Shown: piece by piece, positions 22,623 through 35,385 of the stretch
How positions within the stretch are numbered: the first letter of the stretch is position 1
Layout: each line of letters starts with the position of its first letter
Source of the DNA: Lycium barbarum
Lineage: Eukaryota > Streptophyta > Magnoliopsida > Solanales > Solanaceae
DNA: 64,000 nucleotides
Assembly: GCF_019175385.1 (NCBI RefSeq)
Contig: NC_083344.1
Span: 27,654,231 to 27,718,230, forward strand
Reading direction: 5' to 3'
The notes under the pieces: generated by a model
What the model was told of the DNA's origin: nothing
The model's input: the letters and a program-made list of their open reading frames with translations, nothing else
The model's database searches: none
Position numbers and translations under genes: made by a program

Positions 22623-25622
22623 TGTCACGACCCAGCCCCGTGGGCCGCGACTGGCACCCTACTTGGGCACCCAGATCGATTCACATATCCAGTTATCAAA
22701 CCCAAACTTAGCTCAAACTTTATAATAGCCATTTTAAACATAATTTAAATCAAAACTTGTCTTAAGCGGTCACACGTACCAAAATATCATATCAGAACAG
22801 AAGGGAGCAGCGGAATACACATCGCCGATCATAAGCACATATACAAATATACAGGCCATTCTGGCCGTATCCAAATCTGATAGGTTGGCGGAATATACAT
22901 CGCCAGATACATAAACGTATACAGACAAATGGGCCGTTTTGGCCATAATAGTAAACGGGACCGCACTAAGACGCAGATCACAAACAAACGCGCACACACA
23001 ATGACCCATGATCCACATATATGACTACAGGCCTCTACAAGTACAGAACGAAAACATATGACGGGACAGGGCCCCGCCGTACCCCAAATAGTCAAATATA
23101 CAGATGCATGTACATCACAAAAGATATATATCGACATATGGGCTCCGGATCAAAGGAGCACTCTGTAATAGCAGAACGTGTGGCCTACACTGGCAGATCA
23201 CGAATGTCTGTACCTGCGGGCATGAAACGCAGCCCCTCCCCCCCCCCCCCCCCCCCGAAGAAAAGGGGGTCAGTACGAAAGATGTACTGAGTATGTAAAG
23301 CATAGAGTACAGAAATGTAAACCACAACTGGAAACAAACAGGATACAAAAAGGGGATACTGACCAGTATATCAAAATCCGTACCAAAAACATATATACAT
23401 AATGCAGATAAAATCATGCAAAAGCTCAGGAACGTGGTCAACACTCCGACGCTGGTGCCACACACAGCATAACACCAGAAGGTTCAAATCTCCGTACATC
23501 CACGAACACACATATCATCACAACATATCACCAGCCATATCATAGCATAACTCCAAACGGAACCCGGCCCTATGGCGAGGTCTCGGGAACCGTAACACAG
23601 CATACGGCCGAATTTATCATAGCGCGCACGAACCATAGCCGGCCCGGGAACCAGTGAACGAAGTCATAATAAGGGCACGAGCGGAGTCGTGAGAAAAGAA
23701 TGCAATTTATATATCAAAACACCTTTTGAAACTTGACAATATCATATGCTAACTCCTTAGTCAAGTAGTTCGGACAATTAGTCAAGACGGGATTCATTTC
23801 GCAAAAGTATTTCCAAAATAGTATTTATGGTTCAAAATATAATTTAGAATATCGTGGCAGTCAAAACATTAATTGACGATAGCCAAATTCATAATCAAAA
23901 GTCCATTGCCGACATTATACAAAAACGAGCCTAATAGAGCAAACAAAGAAATCTCGGGGTAGTGGGCCCACCTCGGGTCAAGTCGAGGTGGTGGACATGA
24001 ATTACGGACATTTGGGGTCTATGGAATCACAAATAGGAGTTTCGAAGCGATTCGATTACATTTACAAAAGTTTCGGACATTTAATCACTTTTCAACAAAA
24101 TATGAGTTTTATAGTTCAATTCAATTGAATGAATAGTACTCGATTTCCAAGTCGGATTTCCATGAACAGAATTGCCTCCGGGGCTCAAATATCGACCTAG
24201 TATGCCTAGGACATGCCACAAGAAGGAATGAGGTAGCCTTACATACCTTATATGCGTCTTACGCTCGTCCAAAACTCAAATCCCGTTTCGCTCAGAATCT
24301 ACAAATGGTCAAAGTTACCAATTAGGAATTGCGAGACTTTAAGAATTCACTTAACTTAATATTTATCTACCGAAATTTCGGCAGCACTTCCCCTATACGT
24401 ATAGCATCCCCGAGGTCTAGCTCGGCTCAATATATCAATCAACAACAACCCACAATACCAAAGACATCACGAATCACAACAAAATAGGTCTAACGTCAAT
24501 ATTCTTCTTTTCTACATAAAGCGACGACTTTCATTCGAACTTCACAACATCAAACTAACATCAACATTATCGTATTCATTTACTCATTCAAGATTATTCA
24601 AACGTATTCCAATAATATTCCAAGCAATATACATGAATTCAAGTAATCCGTCACTTTCCATATTCTATCCAAAACTTCTACGAATGCAACAAGACTTCCC
24701 AGATCACATTGTTTTCCTTCCAAACTCATTCACAACCATAATTTACATTTAGAATTTTGCCTCCACACTTACACCAAAAATTCATATAAAATTCACATAA
24801 TTTCTCATAATTACCCACAAGCAACTTCAATGCCAATTCAAGTCATTAAACCTTTATTTACGTCATAAATGTCACAACGACACAACTGACAAGCTAAACA
24901 AAATTGCATTTCACCTTCCTTTCCCTACCCTATAACACACGGCCATACACCCACTTTCACACACACACATAGCCATACACATACACAACACAATCCCATA
25001 GTTCTCATTCAATTCTAATCATTATAACATGTATACTTCTTCCATAACATAAAAGAATAAAATTCTTACCTCTTTCTTCAATTTTCCACTTTCCGCAAAC
25101 GGGATTTTCTTGCCAAACTAATTATACCACGTTGTAGAGGGCCTTAAACTTATCAAGAATTCAAGAAGGGAGAGATTTTTGGATCAAAGTCTAAGGACTT
25201 GGAAATTTTTTCTTTCTCTTGAAGGGGGGCCGAAACCCCCTCTCTCTCTTTTGCTCTTGTTTTGTTTTTCTTGAAGCTTCTAACAAGATGATGATAAGCT
25301 CCTCCTTAATATACATATTTATCACATAACTTTTAATTAATGGGTTTGGGCCCTTTTCTACTCCATTGCCGGCCACCCATTAATTTGGGCCTCAATTTTA
25401 TGAATTTGTTTTTAGCCCAATAATTCATGGATCTCATTTTGTAATTCCCGAAACTAATTTCCAAAATTCCAATTTCGCCCTTGGCCTTCTTCCGTATTTC
25501 CGCATCAATATTTTCATGAATAACACACATATATGAAATAAAATCAAATATAGCCCTCATTTCCTACAAAGCAAGATTGTTCCCAATTTTTTTCCAAATG
25601 CGCGATAACGCGGTATATAACA
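22623..25622 (-). repeat. E1 5' LTR
   Basis: 3000 bp, reading TGTCACGACCCAGCC at the left and ending in TATATAACA at the right, followed by the GCTTC duplication. From 23541 on it is nearly identical to the E1 3' LTR. It contains the double hairpin region with an expanded poly-C arm (23227-23275), CCGAAATTTCGG at 24370-24381 and the TAGCCTTACATACC motif near 24236. No genes. Confidence 0.88.
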
Positions 25623-25627
25623 GCTTC

Positions 25628-26458
25628 TTTGCTGCTGTAAGCTTTCTTCTAAGTTCTGAGCATGAGCCTTAATGCGTGCAATATCCATATTGTCCTGAAG
25701 GGACGCAGTCAAACACCTATCCATCAAATGCGGCCCTAGGCCTTTAACAAATCGGTGTACCCGGTCACCCATATCCGCTACCATAGCCGAAGCATACCTA
25801 GCCAAAGAATTAAAGCGGAGACTATACTCTAGAGCACTAATGCTACCTTGCCTCAAATTTAAGAACTTATCGGCTCTAGCTCACCGAACTTCTGGAGGCA
25901 TGTAATGTCGGAGAAAAGCATCAACAAACTCTTGCCATACTGGGGGAGGTGCATTGGCTCCCCGTGAAGCCATCCAAGCCGTGTACCATTGGATCGAGAC
26001 ATCTCTCAATCTATGCGAAGCTAACTCCACCGATTCGGTGTCCGAAGCATGTATCAATCGAAGCGTCCTCAACATACCATCAATAAAGTCCTGAGGGTCC
26101 TCCTCCGACTTTGGTCCAAAGAATTCCGGAGGGTTCAAAGTAATGAAGTCACGGGCCCTTGCACTAACTGCCCTATCACCTTGCTCTGTACTTTGCCGCT
26201 GAGTCTGAGCAGCAACCAACTGAGTAAGCAAATGTATGGCCTCTTTCACATCATGGCCTGAAGCATCCGATGGAGGAGCTGGAGGTGCTGGAGCTGGGGC
26301 TGAGGCTCCTCTAATATAGGTACTGAACGGGAAGACTGAGATTGAGCCGCACTCTGGGACTCACTTTCCTCTACTACCGGTGGCGGTGCTCTTTCAGCCC
26401 GCTTTTCTGTCACCGTCTTTCCCTTTTGAGCTGCTGTAGCCTTTCTCTTTACAGGCAT
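25628..26458 (-). pseudogene. gag: H1 gag, N-terminal part
   Basis: Start chosen at MPVKRKATAAQKGK (26458), matching F1 gag. The Pro/Gln-rich N-terminus runs to about 26250, where a frameshift leads into the capsid-like domain: LNPPEFFGPKSEEDPQDFI, ASDTESVELASHRLRDVSIQ, FLRHYMPPEVR. A stop at about 25880 interrupts before LRQGSISALEYSLRFNSLAR. The frame runs to LEESLQQQRS, exactly at the E1 insertion (GCTTC), and resumes at 10877. The frame continuing past this point into E1 LTR is not gag. Confidence 0.85.
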
Positions 26459-26568
26459 TTCTGAAATACACAACACACGATAAGGAACAAGAACTTCTTA
26501 TATCATAGCCCTATCGCACGATTCTTATGAAGAAAGAAGGTCATTTATTCCTAAAATGTCTGCAGCTT

Positions 26569-26608
26569 CTTGTTTATAAGTGTGGCGCGCAACACACCCA
26601 TAACCAAG
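26569..26608 (-). promoter_or_regulatory. H1 leader hairpin, loop GCGCGC
   Basis: Minus strand: CTTGGTTAT pairs with ATAAACAAG (one mismatch). The inner stem GGGTGTG/CACACTT is fully paired with two wobbles, and the loop TTGCGCGC carries the palindrome GCGCGC. It lies 43 nt from the primer site. This is a third palindrome at the same place. Confidence 0.62.
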
Positions 26609-26651
26609 AATCTACTAGACATGGCTCGTAGACACACCCTAGGACTGAACT

Positions 26652-26661
26652 GCTCTGATAC
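26652..26661 (-). promoter_or_regulatory. H1 primer-binding site, partial
   Basis: GCTCTGATAC (complement of GTATCAGAGC) abuts the LTR end TGTCACGA directly. The usual four-base spacer and two bases of the site are lost. Confidence 0.8.
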
Positions 26662-29600
26662 TGTCACGAACCGTCTAAAGGGCCGCGACGAGCGCCCGGT
26701 GCTATCCCACCCGGGAATCCCTTGGCTTACACATACACTTACATCTAGGTGAGCCACACAACTTAACATATAATTCTATTCATTCACCATGCTAGTCCCG
26801 TTGGACAACAGTGCCTTTATATCATCATTGGTATCTATGCCGCATCAATGTACATAAGCCGACAACGCTATCAAAATGATATACAAAATATAGGCCGACA
26901 AGGCCAGTCACATCTAACCATATACACGTGTCTACGAGCCTCTAAGAAGAGTATAACATATCACATGAGCGGGACAGGACCCCGCTATGCCCATAACTAT
27001 GTACACAAAAGAATAAGTACCCAAAAGTTATGGCTCCGAATGAAATGGAGCTCTGCTATGTAGTCTCTGAGAAAGCAGCTATGGATCAAGTCTGTCTCCC
27101 TGTGCACCTGCGGGCATGACGTAGCTTCCACAAACAAAAGGACGTCAGTACGAAGAATGTAAAGCATAATCAATATCAAAATAGAAGCATGATGAATAAC
27201 ATGAGAAATTGCACAAGATGGGAGATGGTAACATCATCGTCATAGGAACTTGCCTTTCATAGAAATTTTCCATTCTAATGCGTATTTGTGTTCATACATC
27301 AATATCCGTATCCATAGTCATATCCATTCCATATTAGTACTCGTACCATATACAAATCATATCATATACATAATCATATCATATACATAGCATTTACCTA
27401 GCATACCGACCATGTAGGTGCGGTGTCTCATATACATATCCGTATTCATACTCATATCTATTATATACATATCGTTTACATAACATACCCGACCTCGAAG
27501 GTTCGGTGTTTCACGTACCCGACCATATATAGGCTCGGTAATCATACATACCTGGCCAACCAAGGGTCAGTGTTACACATACCTGGCCCTACCAAGGCTC
27601 AGTGTTGTCCATACCCAACTGCTGTAGTGTGCGCTCGTTACGTAAACATACATACATATACATCTATACATATACTACCCGGCCATGTAAGCTCGGTGTT
27701 TCATAGTAGCCATACATGGGCACACATACATATAACTCATAAGCATCTTTACTACTTTCATCACTATCATCATCGTCATCAATATCATTATCACTATTAT
27801 CGTCATTCATTACCTCTATCTCTATAGGCTTACTCGTCATATAAGGAACTTAATACAATCGTAACATATCAAAGAATCATGAGCTTAATAGCTCGGAATA
27901 TCGAGTCGTTTGGATGACATCATATGTTTATAGAGATGTAGGTGTTGGCCAAAGAACCATGCCTTATGAAAGAAGGGTTAGCCTTACATACGTTCCCGTC
28001 GAACTATTCTACACTTGCACGTTCTCCTTCCACGATCGCGTTTCTACCTTCATTAAAGTCATACTATGATTAGAATTAATAGCTAGCATATATGACTAAA
28101 ACTAGGGAAAATCGGACAACATCTCCTTTGTTTATACGACATTCCTCCATAGCGTATATCAACGCTCAAACGTCAATAACACATTCACAATACCATAACA
28201 ATAGTCATTATTCATTCACATTATCCACATTTCTCAATTTACCTTCAATCGCCCATATCCATGGTCATAATACACACGACTATGTCCATTCACATACATT
28301 GCTCATCTCATGTTCTCAACATCATTTATAATATATTTACATCACAATACATCAAGAATCATAATTCAATTCGAACTATTTCTCAAAATGGCACTATTCT
28401 AGATTCATGACCCATTTTTTCTATACTCTTCTACAACCCAAGTATTTCAACTCTTAAATAATTCAAACAACATATAAATACCATGAATCTTACCTTAGAT
28501 GTTGTAGGAACGAGCCCTAGTTGATAATACTCCGCTTGAGCAAAAACCCTAGTTTATCTCCATTGGGATTTCTTGACTTTGAATGATCTTTGATGGTTTT
28601 TCTTACACTTGATTCACTTGGTTTATGTTGTTGATCACTAATAATCCTTGAATTCTTATGGAATAAATGTAGAGAGATGTTTTAGAGAGAAGGGGTGAAA
28701 TGTGGAAATGAAATAATAAACTTGGTCCCCTTTTTAATAACCCAAAATCTGATCTGAAATGAACAGTCGTCGAAAGTGCACAGTGGTCGTAAACCCAGTT
28801 TACGGTCCGTATTTCGGTTTACGGCCCGTATTGTGTGGACGTATTAAAGCATAACAGAACCAGAAAGTTAGGCTGAGGACATGGTGATTTACGACTCAGT
28901 TTACGGGCCGTATTTCAATTTACGGTTCATATTTAAAGTCGTATTTAACCATTCAAGAATTTGACTGAAAGTCGAAGGTTTGGAAGTTGAAATACGACAT
29001 GGCAGTTTACGGCCTGTAAACTGCTTTACGGTCCGTATTTCACTTTACGTTCGACTGGGCCAAAGTGCAAATCTGCAACTTTCACATCTTCAGAACTTAT
29101 AATTAGTCATTGTGGGGCATGATGTCACGACCCGACTCGGGGCCGCGACGAGCACCCGGTGCTAACCCACCCGAGCACCCTCTTAGCTTACTCTTATACT
29201 TACATCTAGGTGAGCCACATAATTATACATGCATTTCCATTCATTCGTCAACTAGTCCCATATGGACAACCGCACATTTATATCATCATAGGCATTTATG
29301 CCACATCAATATTCATGGGCCAACGTGGCCGACAAAATGATATATAAAACATAGGCCGACAAGGCCAAACACATCTACCCACACACACACATGTCTATGA
29401 GCCTCTAAGAGTATAACATATCACATTAGCGGGACAGGACCCCGCTATGCCCATAATTATATACACAAAAGAATGAGTACCCAAAAGATATGGCTCCGAA
29501 GGAAATGGAGCTCTCTATGTAATCTCCGAATAAGCAGCTAAGGATCAAGTCTGTCTCCCTGTGCACCTGCGGGCATGACGCAGCGTCCACAAACAAAAGG

Positions 29601-31591
29601 ACGTCAGTACGAAGAATGTACTGAGTATGTAAAGCATGATCAACATCAATATAGAAGCATAATAGATATCATATGAAGATAGCATAGGAGGGGAGACAAT
29701 AATATCATCATCATCGTGTCTCTTACTTGCATACATTATCGTTCGTATCCCATAATAATACCCGTACCGTACTTGTGCTCATATTCGTATACATGTCCTT
29801 ATTCGTATTCTTATACATAGTCTTATCACATTCATATTCATATTATATACATAGCCATACACTTATATACATACATAGCGTACCCGACCATAAGGTTCGG
29901 TATTTCATACGTACTTGGCCAACCAAGGCTCAATGTTATTTCTACCTCGCCCTACCAAGGCTTCAGGGTTATCCGTACCATCTGCAGACGTGCGCACGCG
30001 TTTCGTAATCGTATACATACTTCATACATATTCATATACATATATTATACCCGGCGTTATAAGCTCGGGGTTCATTATAGCCCTTCATAGGCACATAAAA
30101 GTATAATAGCCCGTAGGCACCTTTTGCATCATTTTTGATATCATTATCATTACTATTCTCATCGTTATCGTTACATCTACATTATGGACTTACTCGTCAT
30201 ACGAGGAACATAGTATAATCATAGTATATATCAAGGGTCGTGAGCTTATGAGCTCGGAATGTCAACCATGTGAAGACAACATACTCATATGGAGGAATTA
30301 GGAATTTGGCCAAGAACCATGCCTTATGAAAGAAGGGTTAGCCTTACATACCTTTCCGTCGAACTATTCTACACTTGCATGTTCCCTTCCAATGCTAGCG
30401 TTTATACCTTCATTAATATCATAACAATTGCCATTAGTCATTCACATTATCTACATTATCTAGATTCCTCAATTTGCCTCTAATTCACCCACATTCATGA
30501 TTATAACACCCATCTTCGTCCATTCGTCTAAAGTGTTTAGTTCATGATCTTAATACCATTTATAACACATTCATATCACAACACAACAACATTCATAACT
30601 CAATTCAAACTATTTCTCAAAATGTCACTATTCATCATTCATGACCTACTTGACCACATTTTCTACAATCCATGTATTTTAATTCTCCAATACCTTAAAC
30701 ATCTTGTAAAAATCATGAATCTTACATTAGAAGTTGTAGGAACAAGCTTTGGTTGATAATACTCTTCTTTGAGCAAAACCCTAGTTTTTCTCCATTTGGA
30801 TTTCTTGACTTGGATGATCCTTGATGATTCCCTTATCCTTGATTCACTTGTCTTAATGTTATTGATGGCTTATAATCCTTGAAAACTCATATAATAAATG
30901 TAGAGAGAGGTTCTAGAGAGAAGTGGTGTAATGTTGTAATGAAATAAAATAAGTCTTGATCCTCATATTTAATGAATTGGAAAATCTGTGCTGGGTGAAC
31001 AGTGATCGTCCATGGAGGTTTACGGTCCGTATTTCAGTTTACGGACCGTCCCTCGTGGTCGTTTTTAAGCTTAAGCAGAACCAGAAACTTTGGCCTGCAT
31101 GCATGGTGATTTACGACCATGGTTTACGGGCCGTAAATCACTTTACGGTCCGTCCACCAAGTCGTTTTTAGCCATTTCCTCGGCTGGCAGAAAGTTGAAG
31201 TTGGACATTCCAGTTTACGACTTCAAGTTTACGGACCGTATTGCACTTTACGGCCCGTATTTTGCACTATACGACCACTGGGCAGTTTTGCCAACTTTGA
31301 ATTTTTCTCACTTCTTGACTTTTCATTCTAATCATCCACATCCCTTTTCATACATTTCCCATGAAACATTATACACTCGCACTCCTCGCACACATCATTA
31401 GTTCATTTACTTGCGTACCAACGGGAAATTTTCCGAGGTGTAACACATGACCTATCTCTTATCGCAATTGCCTTTGAAATCTTACTTAAGGCCATCAAAT
31501 GTTATTTCTTACTCATGGAAATATCGGATACTCGTACTCCTCGCTAGTCCATTCACTTGCGTACCAATGGACGATTTTCCGAGGTGTAACA
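26662..31591 (-). repeat. H1 5' LTR, interrupted by a solo LTR
   Basis: Left end TGTCACGAACC next to the primer site; right end CCGAGGTGTAACA at 31591. Without the inserted solo LTR and one CATGA copy it is about 2.6 kb. It includes short CAT-type tandem repeats (27750-27830), the TTAGCCTTACATAC motif (27977), and a cluster of TTTACGGNCCGTA palindromes (28798-29056). The CGTCC/GGACG hairpin near 27126 is decayed. No gene is seen. Confidence 0.82.
29123..31445 (-). mobile_element. Solo LTR with CATGA target duplication
   Basis: 2323 bp beginning TGTCACGACCCGACTC and ending CCGAGGTGTAACA, flanked by CATGA at 29118-29122 and 31446-31450. It belongs to the same family as the H1 LTR that hosts it. 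No primer site or internal sequence remains, so the element was reduced to one LTR by LTR-LTR recombination. It carries an intact CGTCC/GGACG hairpin (29584-29603) and a TTTACGG palindrome cluster (31017-31275). Confidence 0.92.
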
Positions 31592-32616
31592 ATTATGAAG
31601 ATAAGTGAAGTTGTGAAATGATCTTAGGCCTTGTTTGTGTTAGAAACCCCTATTTAGCCTAAATATAAGCCTACCCATAGATTAATATCCCTTGTTAGCC
31701 ATTTTGAGCCTTAAAACCTATTCTTTGACTAGCCGTGATAAGCCGATACCCATTCTGAATATCCTTCTCTTTGCACCCGGTCCCTCCTTGGCACTAAAAT
31801 AATAAGATTAAGGCTAAAAGCCTAAGTTGGGGGTGATAGGTGGAATTAAGGGAACATGAGGCGTAAGCCTAAAGTGGGGTATAAGTGAATTGCCTAGTTG
31901 AAAGATATTGGTGTGGTAAGTGTAGAGAAAGAAAAAAAAACAGAAAACAAAAAGAAAAAAAAAATTTAGAAGTAGAAGAGCAATAAAATCACTACGAGGC
32001 AATAAAGAAAAAAAAAGAAGGGAAGAAAACAAGAGGCTAAAAAGGTAAAAGAAAAGAATAAGGTGTAGTGTTCAAGGAGGGTGAGTCACAGTTATCTAAA
32101 TATACATCCTACCCATCCCCGAGCCTACATTACAACCCTGAAAAAGTCCTAGTGTTATCACAGCCGAACAGTCTAAAGTTGAGGGTACTGAAAATAAGGG
32201 CAAGCTTATGGTATTTGCATGCTTAGCTAGAGAATTTCTTTATGAGTGTGAGTGTTTCCCTTCTCCTTTGTCTTTTGTCCCATTCTGTGTGTACATATAT
32301 GTTGGGACATTCTTTGGTCTTTGTGGGGGCATGAGAATTCGTTAAGTGTCTGATTTCCCGTGAGTCTTGATTCATGTACGCTATGGTTTCTTTGATAACT
32401 AGATGTCGTAAATTAAAGCCTCATTTTTAGTTACAACAAGTCCTTGATTGATTTTGTCTTTATTGTGGGGAGAGTCATTGTGATACACATGATATGCTGG
32501 AAATTAATTGCCACAACCACTGTAGACAGTTTTACTTTGTAATATCGAGACATTTGTAGACTGAGTCTGTTAGTTGACTTGCTTGAGGACAAGCAAAGAC
32601 TTTAAGTTAGGGGTGT
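31592..32616 (+). other. 3' internal end of element T (another gypsy type)
   Basis: Non-coding and purine-rich (A-rich run at 31928-31968). It ends in GAGGACAAGCAAAGACTTTA and a GTTAGGGGTGT tract directly before an LTR start. This ending style is typical of Tat/Athila-like gypsy elements. No protein similarity was recognised. The left edge is where the H1 LTR ends. Confidence 0.55.
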
Positions 32617-33939
32617 TGATGTGCCATGAAATTATGACACATCTAATGCTTTTTAACTCTACGTTTTACTTGTTTTCGAGCAAGTTTTTGTTGGTTATGT
32701 GTGTTTTGTGTGTTGTGCAGGTATTTCGAAGTTAGAATGCTCCAAAAACGAAAAACGAGGAGTATAAGTGATCTAATCAGATAAGCATTAAGGACGGACC
32801 GTCAACATGCGCGACGGTCCATCAAGTTGCCTCGTCATTCAAGTTCCTGCAAAGTGACAAAGTCATCAGATCGTTGACTTGCATCGTCGACATGATCGAC
32901 GGTTCATCCAAGTGCTTCGACGATGGAATTTCTGCAGAGTAAATATCAATCATCAGATCGTCGAACATGTCGATGATCATCGAAGTGCAACGACGACCCG
33001 TTGAAGTGTAAGCCGAGCTGGAACAGGACTGGGATTGATTATTCTGAGTTTGACTTGTATAAATACCTGTTTAGGTTTTAGTTTTCGGACATCTGGAGTG
33101 TTAGACTTGTAGTAATTACTTTGGAGTTGTTATTGCTTTTGAATATTTTCAAGACAAATTGGATTCATTACTTTCAAGTTTTATTCGTAAGTTCAATACA
33201 AAATTCAATTATGCAATCTTCCATCTTTTATTGTTTTCTTGTTGCCATGAGTTGCTAAACACCTTTACTAAGGTTGTGAACCCAAGGATGGGTGTGTTGT
33301 GATTGGGGATCATGAATGATATAGGCATAATGGATTGTTAGGGTCTATTTGTTCTTCGTTTTCATCATATAGTTAGTGGTTTCAACATTAGCTAATGCCA
33401 TAAACTTTAGTTTATTTGGGAAAATATCTAGGGTTAGGTAAGAACAAATAACAAGAACTAAAGGCTTTAAACCTTGATAAATTCACTTAGGAATAAAAGG
33501 AATTTACTTGGCATAATTAACCGTTCTTCATGCATACTTTCTTATCTTTGGAAAAATCATAGAAAGAAATAATATTTTCTTATTGGGAAATAGTTCAGAT
33601 TCACATAGAGTTTAAGTGCATCCATACAAATGATCTATTTGAAGTATATCAAGATCGATACCCATGATCATACACTTTTTCTGACGGGGACACAACCTTG
33701 GTTCTTTTTATCCATATATTTACAACTTTAAATTTCCAGTCACTTTAAATTAGTCCACAAGCCAAAACAACTATAAAACCCTTTTTCTAGAATACACCAG
33801 GACCAAAAGATTAGTATAATACTTGTTTAGTAAACTTTTCACACCATATTCTCTGTGGGATTCGATCCCAACCTCGTTGGGTTACTATATTTGTCATCGT
33901 TCGCTTTACGCTATTAAAAGTGTAAATTTGAGCGTATCA
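32617..33939 (+). repeat. LTR of element T (Tat/Athila-like)
   Basis: 1323 bp from TGATGTGCCATG to GAGCGTATCA, preceded by a purine-rich tract, so it is a 3' LTR. The end block with GGGATTCGATCCCAACC and a final TTTGAGCGTATCA is the type found in plant Tat/Athila-lineage LTRs. It has GACGGACCGTC-like short palindromes at 32793-32995. Family assignment is from end-sequence style only. Confidence 0.6.
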
Positions 33940-34918
33940 CTAAGATTGATAGACTTGATGTGGTTATTGTTATTTTGATTGTTTGAACATAGGGAAAGTG
34001 AAAAAAATTCGGGAGATGTTGTCCGATTCATTATAGAACGAGGTTTCCGCTCGATATACGTGATATATTAGTGTTTCCTTAGCATTACGAAAGTGTTAAC
34101 GTTCTTATGGGTTGAGGCGCTGGATGAGCTATGTGGATTGTGTTGTTAGGCAACTCGACAGAGGTATGTAAAGACTATTCCTTTTCTTTGTTTTGACATG
34201 AATCCTCAACCGAGCAAGTCCTGAATAAAAGCACAAGGAAGTGCCTCCACAAAGATCTCATCTCTATATTGTTCTTGAGAGCTTCATAGTAGTTTACCTT
34301 ATCGGGATTTTACCTTCAGACTAGCGGGGTTGCTTATATAGTTAGTAGATAGAAAATATGATTGTACAGTTCATAGAATTATGTACTTGCCTATATCTAT
34401 TCACATCTTGCCTTCGAGGATACTGACTATACAGTTTCCTTCGAGGGTATACAGATGCTCGCTTGCGTTCGGGGCTATACAGATACAGATTGCCTTTAGG
34501 GTCATACATATACAGATTGCCTTCGGGGATAAACGCTTCCCTTCGGGGCTATGCACTTTCCTTCAGGGCTATTTACACATGTCTAGATGCCATACATTAG
34601 GCTAAGTAGCTTGATATTATGTTGTTTAGCTGTTAGATGACAGAGGCAGGTAAGTATAGCCAGATTCTTTATTGACTCTAGTTTATCTTGTACTTCAGTT
34701 CAGTATGAGTTTCAGTTACCCTACATACTCAGTACTTTATTTTGTACTGACGTCCCTTTATGGGGGATGATCTGTTCATGCCCGCGGGTTCGGATAGGCA
34801 GCCGGAGGTATCGCATCAGTAAATTTGTCGAGTATCAGCTAGTATGGTAAGCTCTATGTCATTTGGAGTTACCAGGTCCGGAGTTTTGTCTATACACAGA
34901 TGATGGGTAGGCCGGGGC
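33940..34918 (+). repeat. Forward LTR fragment
   Basis: It contains the LTR landmarks in forward order: GAGGTATGTAAAGAC (34162), TACATACTCAGTAC (34721), GTACTGACGTCCC hairpin and CATGCCCGCGGG (34778). Three short GCCTTCGGGG-type repeats lie at 34400-34570. Neither LTR end is present; its left side is cut at the T element end. Confidence 0.6.
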
Positions 34919-35385
34919 TGTCAGACCTCGTAAATTTGACAAATTTTGATATGTTACATATTGTTTTGATACGGCGTACATCTTCTTTTAAGTGAAACCG
35001 TTTAGTAAAAATTTGATAAGCATGATTTTATATTGTTGCTATTATTACTACTTTTCGGATATGTTTTAAATTATACCCATGACATGATGGAATTTTTAAA
35101 TGAGATTTTATTCATTATGAGAATCGAAATTATTTTATCATAAGAAAAGGTATATTTTCCCCTTTTGAGAATTAATTGTACAAAAATTTGTACTCATGAT
35201 ATAAGGTTGAAAATTTTAGAATTTTATAAAATTATATAGGTGTCAATAAGTAGTCATGAGTATTATTTTATCACGAGTCAAAATTATTAATTTTCTTATC
35301 TTTTCACTGCCAATGACTATTGGATATCTATGCATTGGAGTATTTCTAAATAAAGTAATTTGGTTAGTATTTCTTTTAGTGGACA
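34919..35385. other. Unidentified AT-rich stretch
   Basis: 467 bp, about 70% A+T by eye. It begins TGTCAGACCTCG and ends AGTGGACA before a reverse LTR. No coding sequence, no repeat of other parts of the window and no target duplication seen. Confidence 0.35.

Larger units (their letters stand above)
10878..25622 (-). mobile_element. E1: reverse gypsy element nested in H1 gag
   Basis: Flanked by the 5-bp duplication GCTTC. Minus-strand order: 5' LTR (25622-22623), primer site, leader (to about 21587), the nested forward element E2, a non-coding stretch (15859-15266), partial RT/RNase H, integrase with chromodomain, polypurine tract, 3' LTR (12959-10878). Gag, protease and most of RT are absent, so E1 was defective apart from E2. 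The two LTRs are almost identical over the shared 2.08 kb, which implies a recent insertion compared with H1. Confidence 0.85.
8900..31591 (-). mobile_element. H1: reverse Ty3/gypsy element, split by E1 and missing its 3' part
   Basis: Read on the minus strand: 5' LTR (31591-26662, with a solo LTR inside), primer site (26661-26652), leader hairpin, gag (26458-25623, continuing at 10877), zinc knuckle, protease, RT and the start of RNase H, ending near 8900. Integrase and 3' LTR are missing and replaced by LTR fragment X. E1 interrupts gag with duplicated GCTTC on both sides (10873-10877 and 25623-25627), which proves the two gag pieces belong together. Confidence 0.85.

Noticed and set aside
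7581..31591. A single element from LTR X to the H1 5' LTR
   Set aside because: The outer LTRs are of different families and flanks (GTTAT and ATTAT) do not match; the X-H1 border is a deletion joint.
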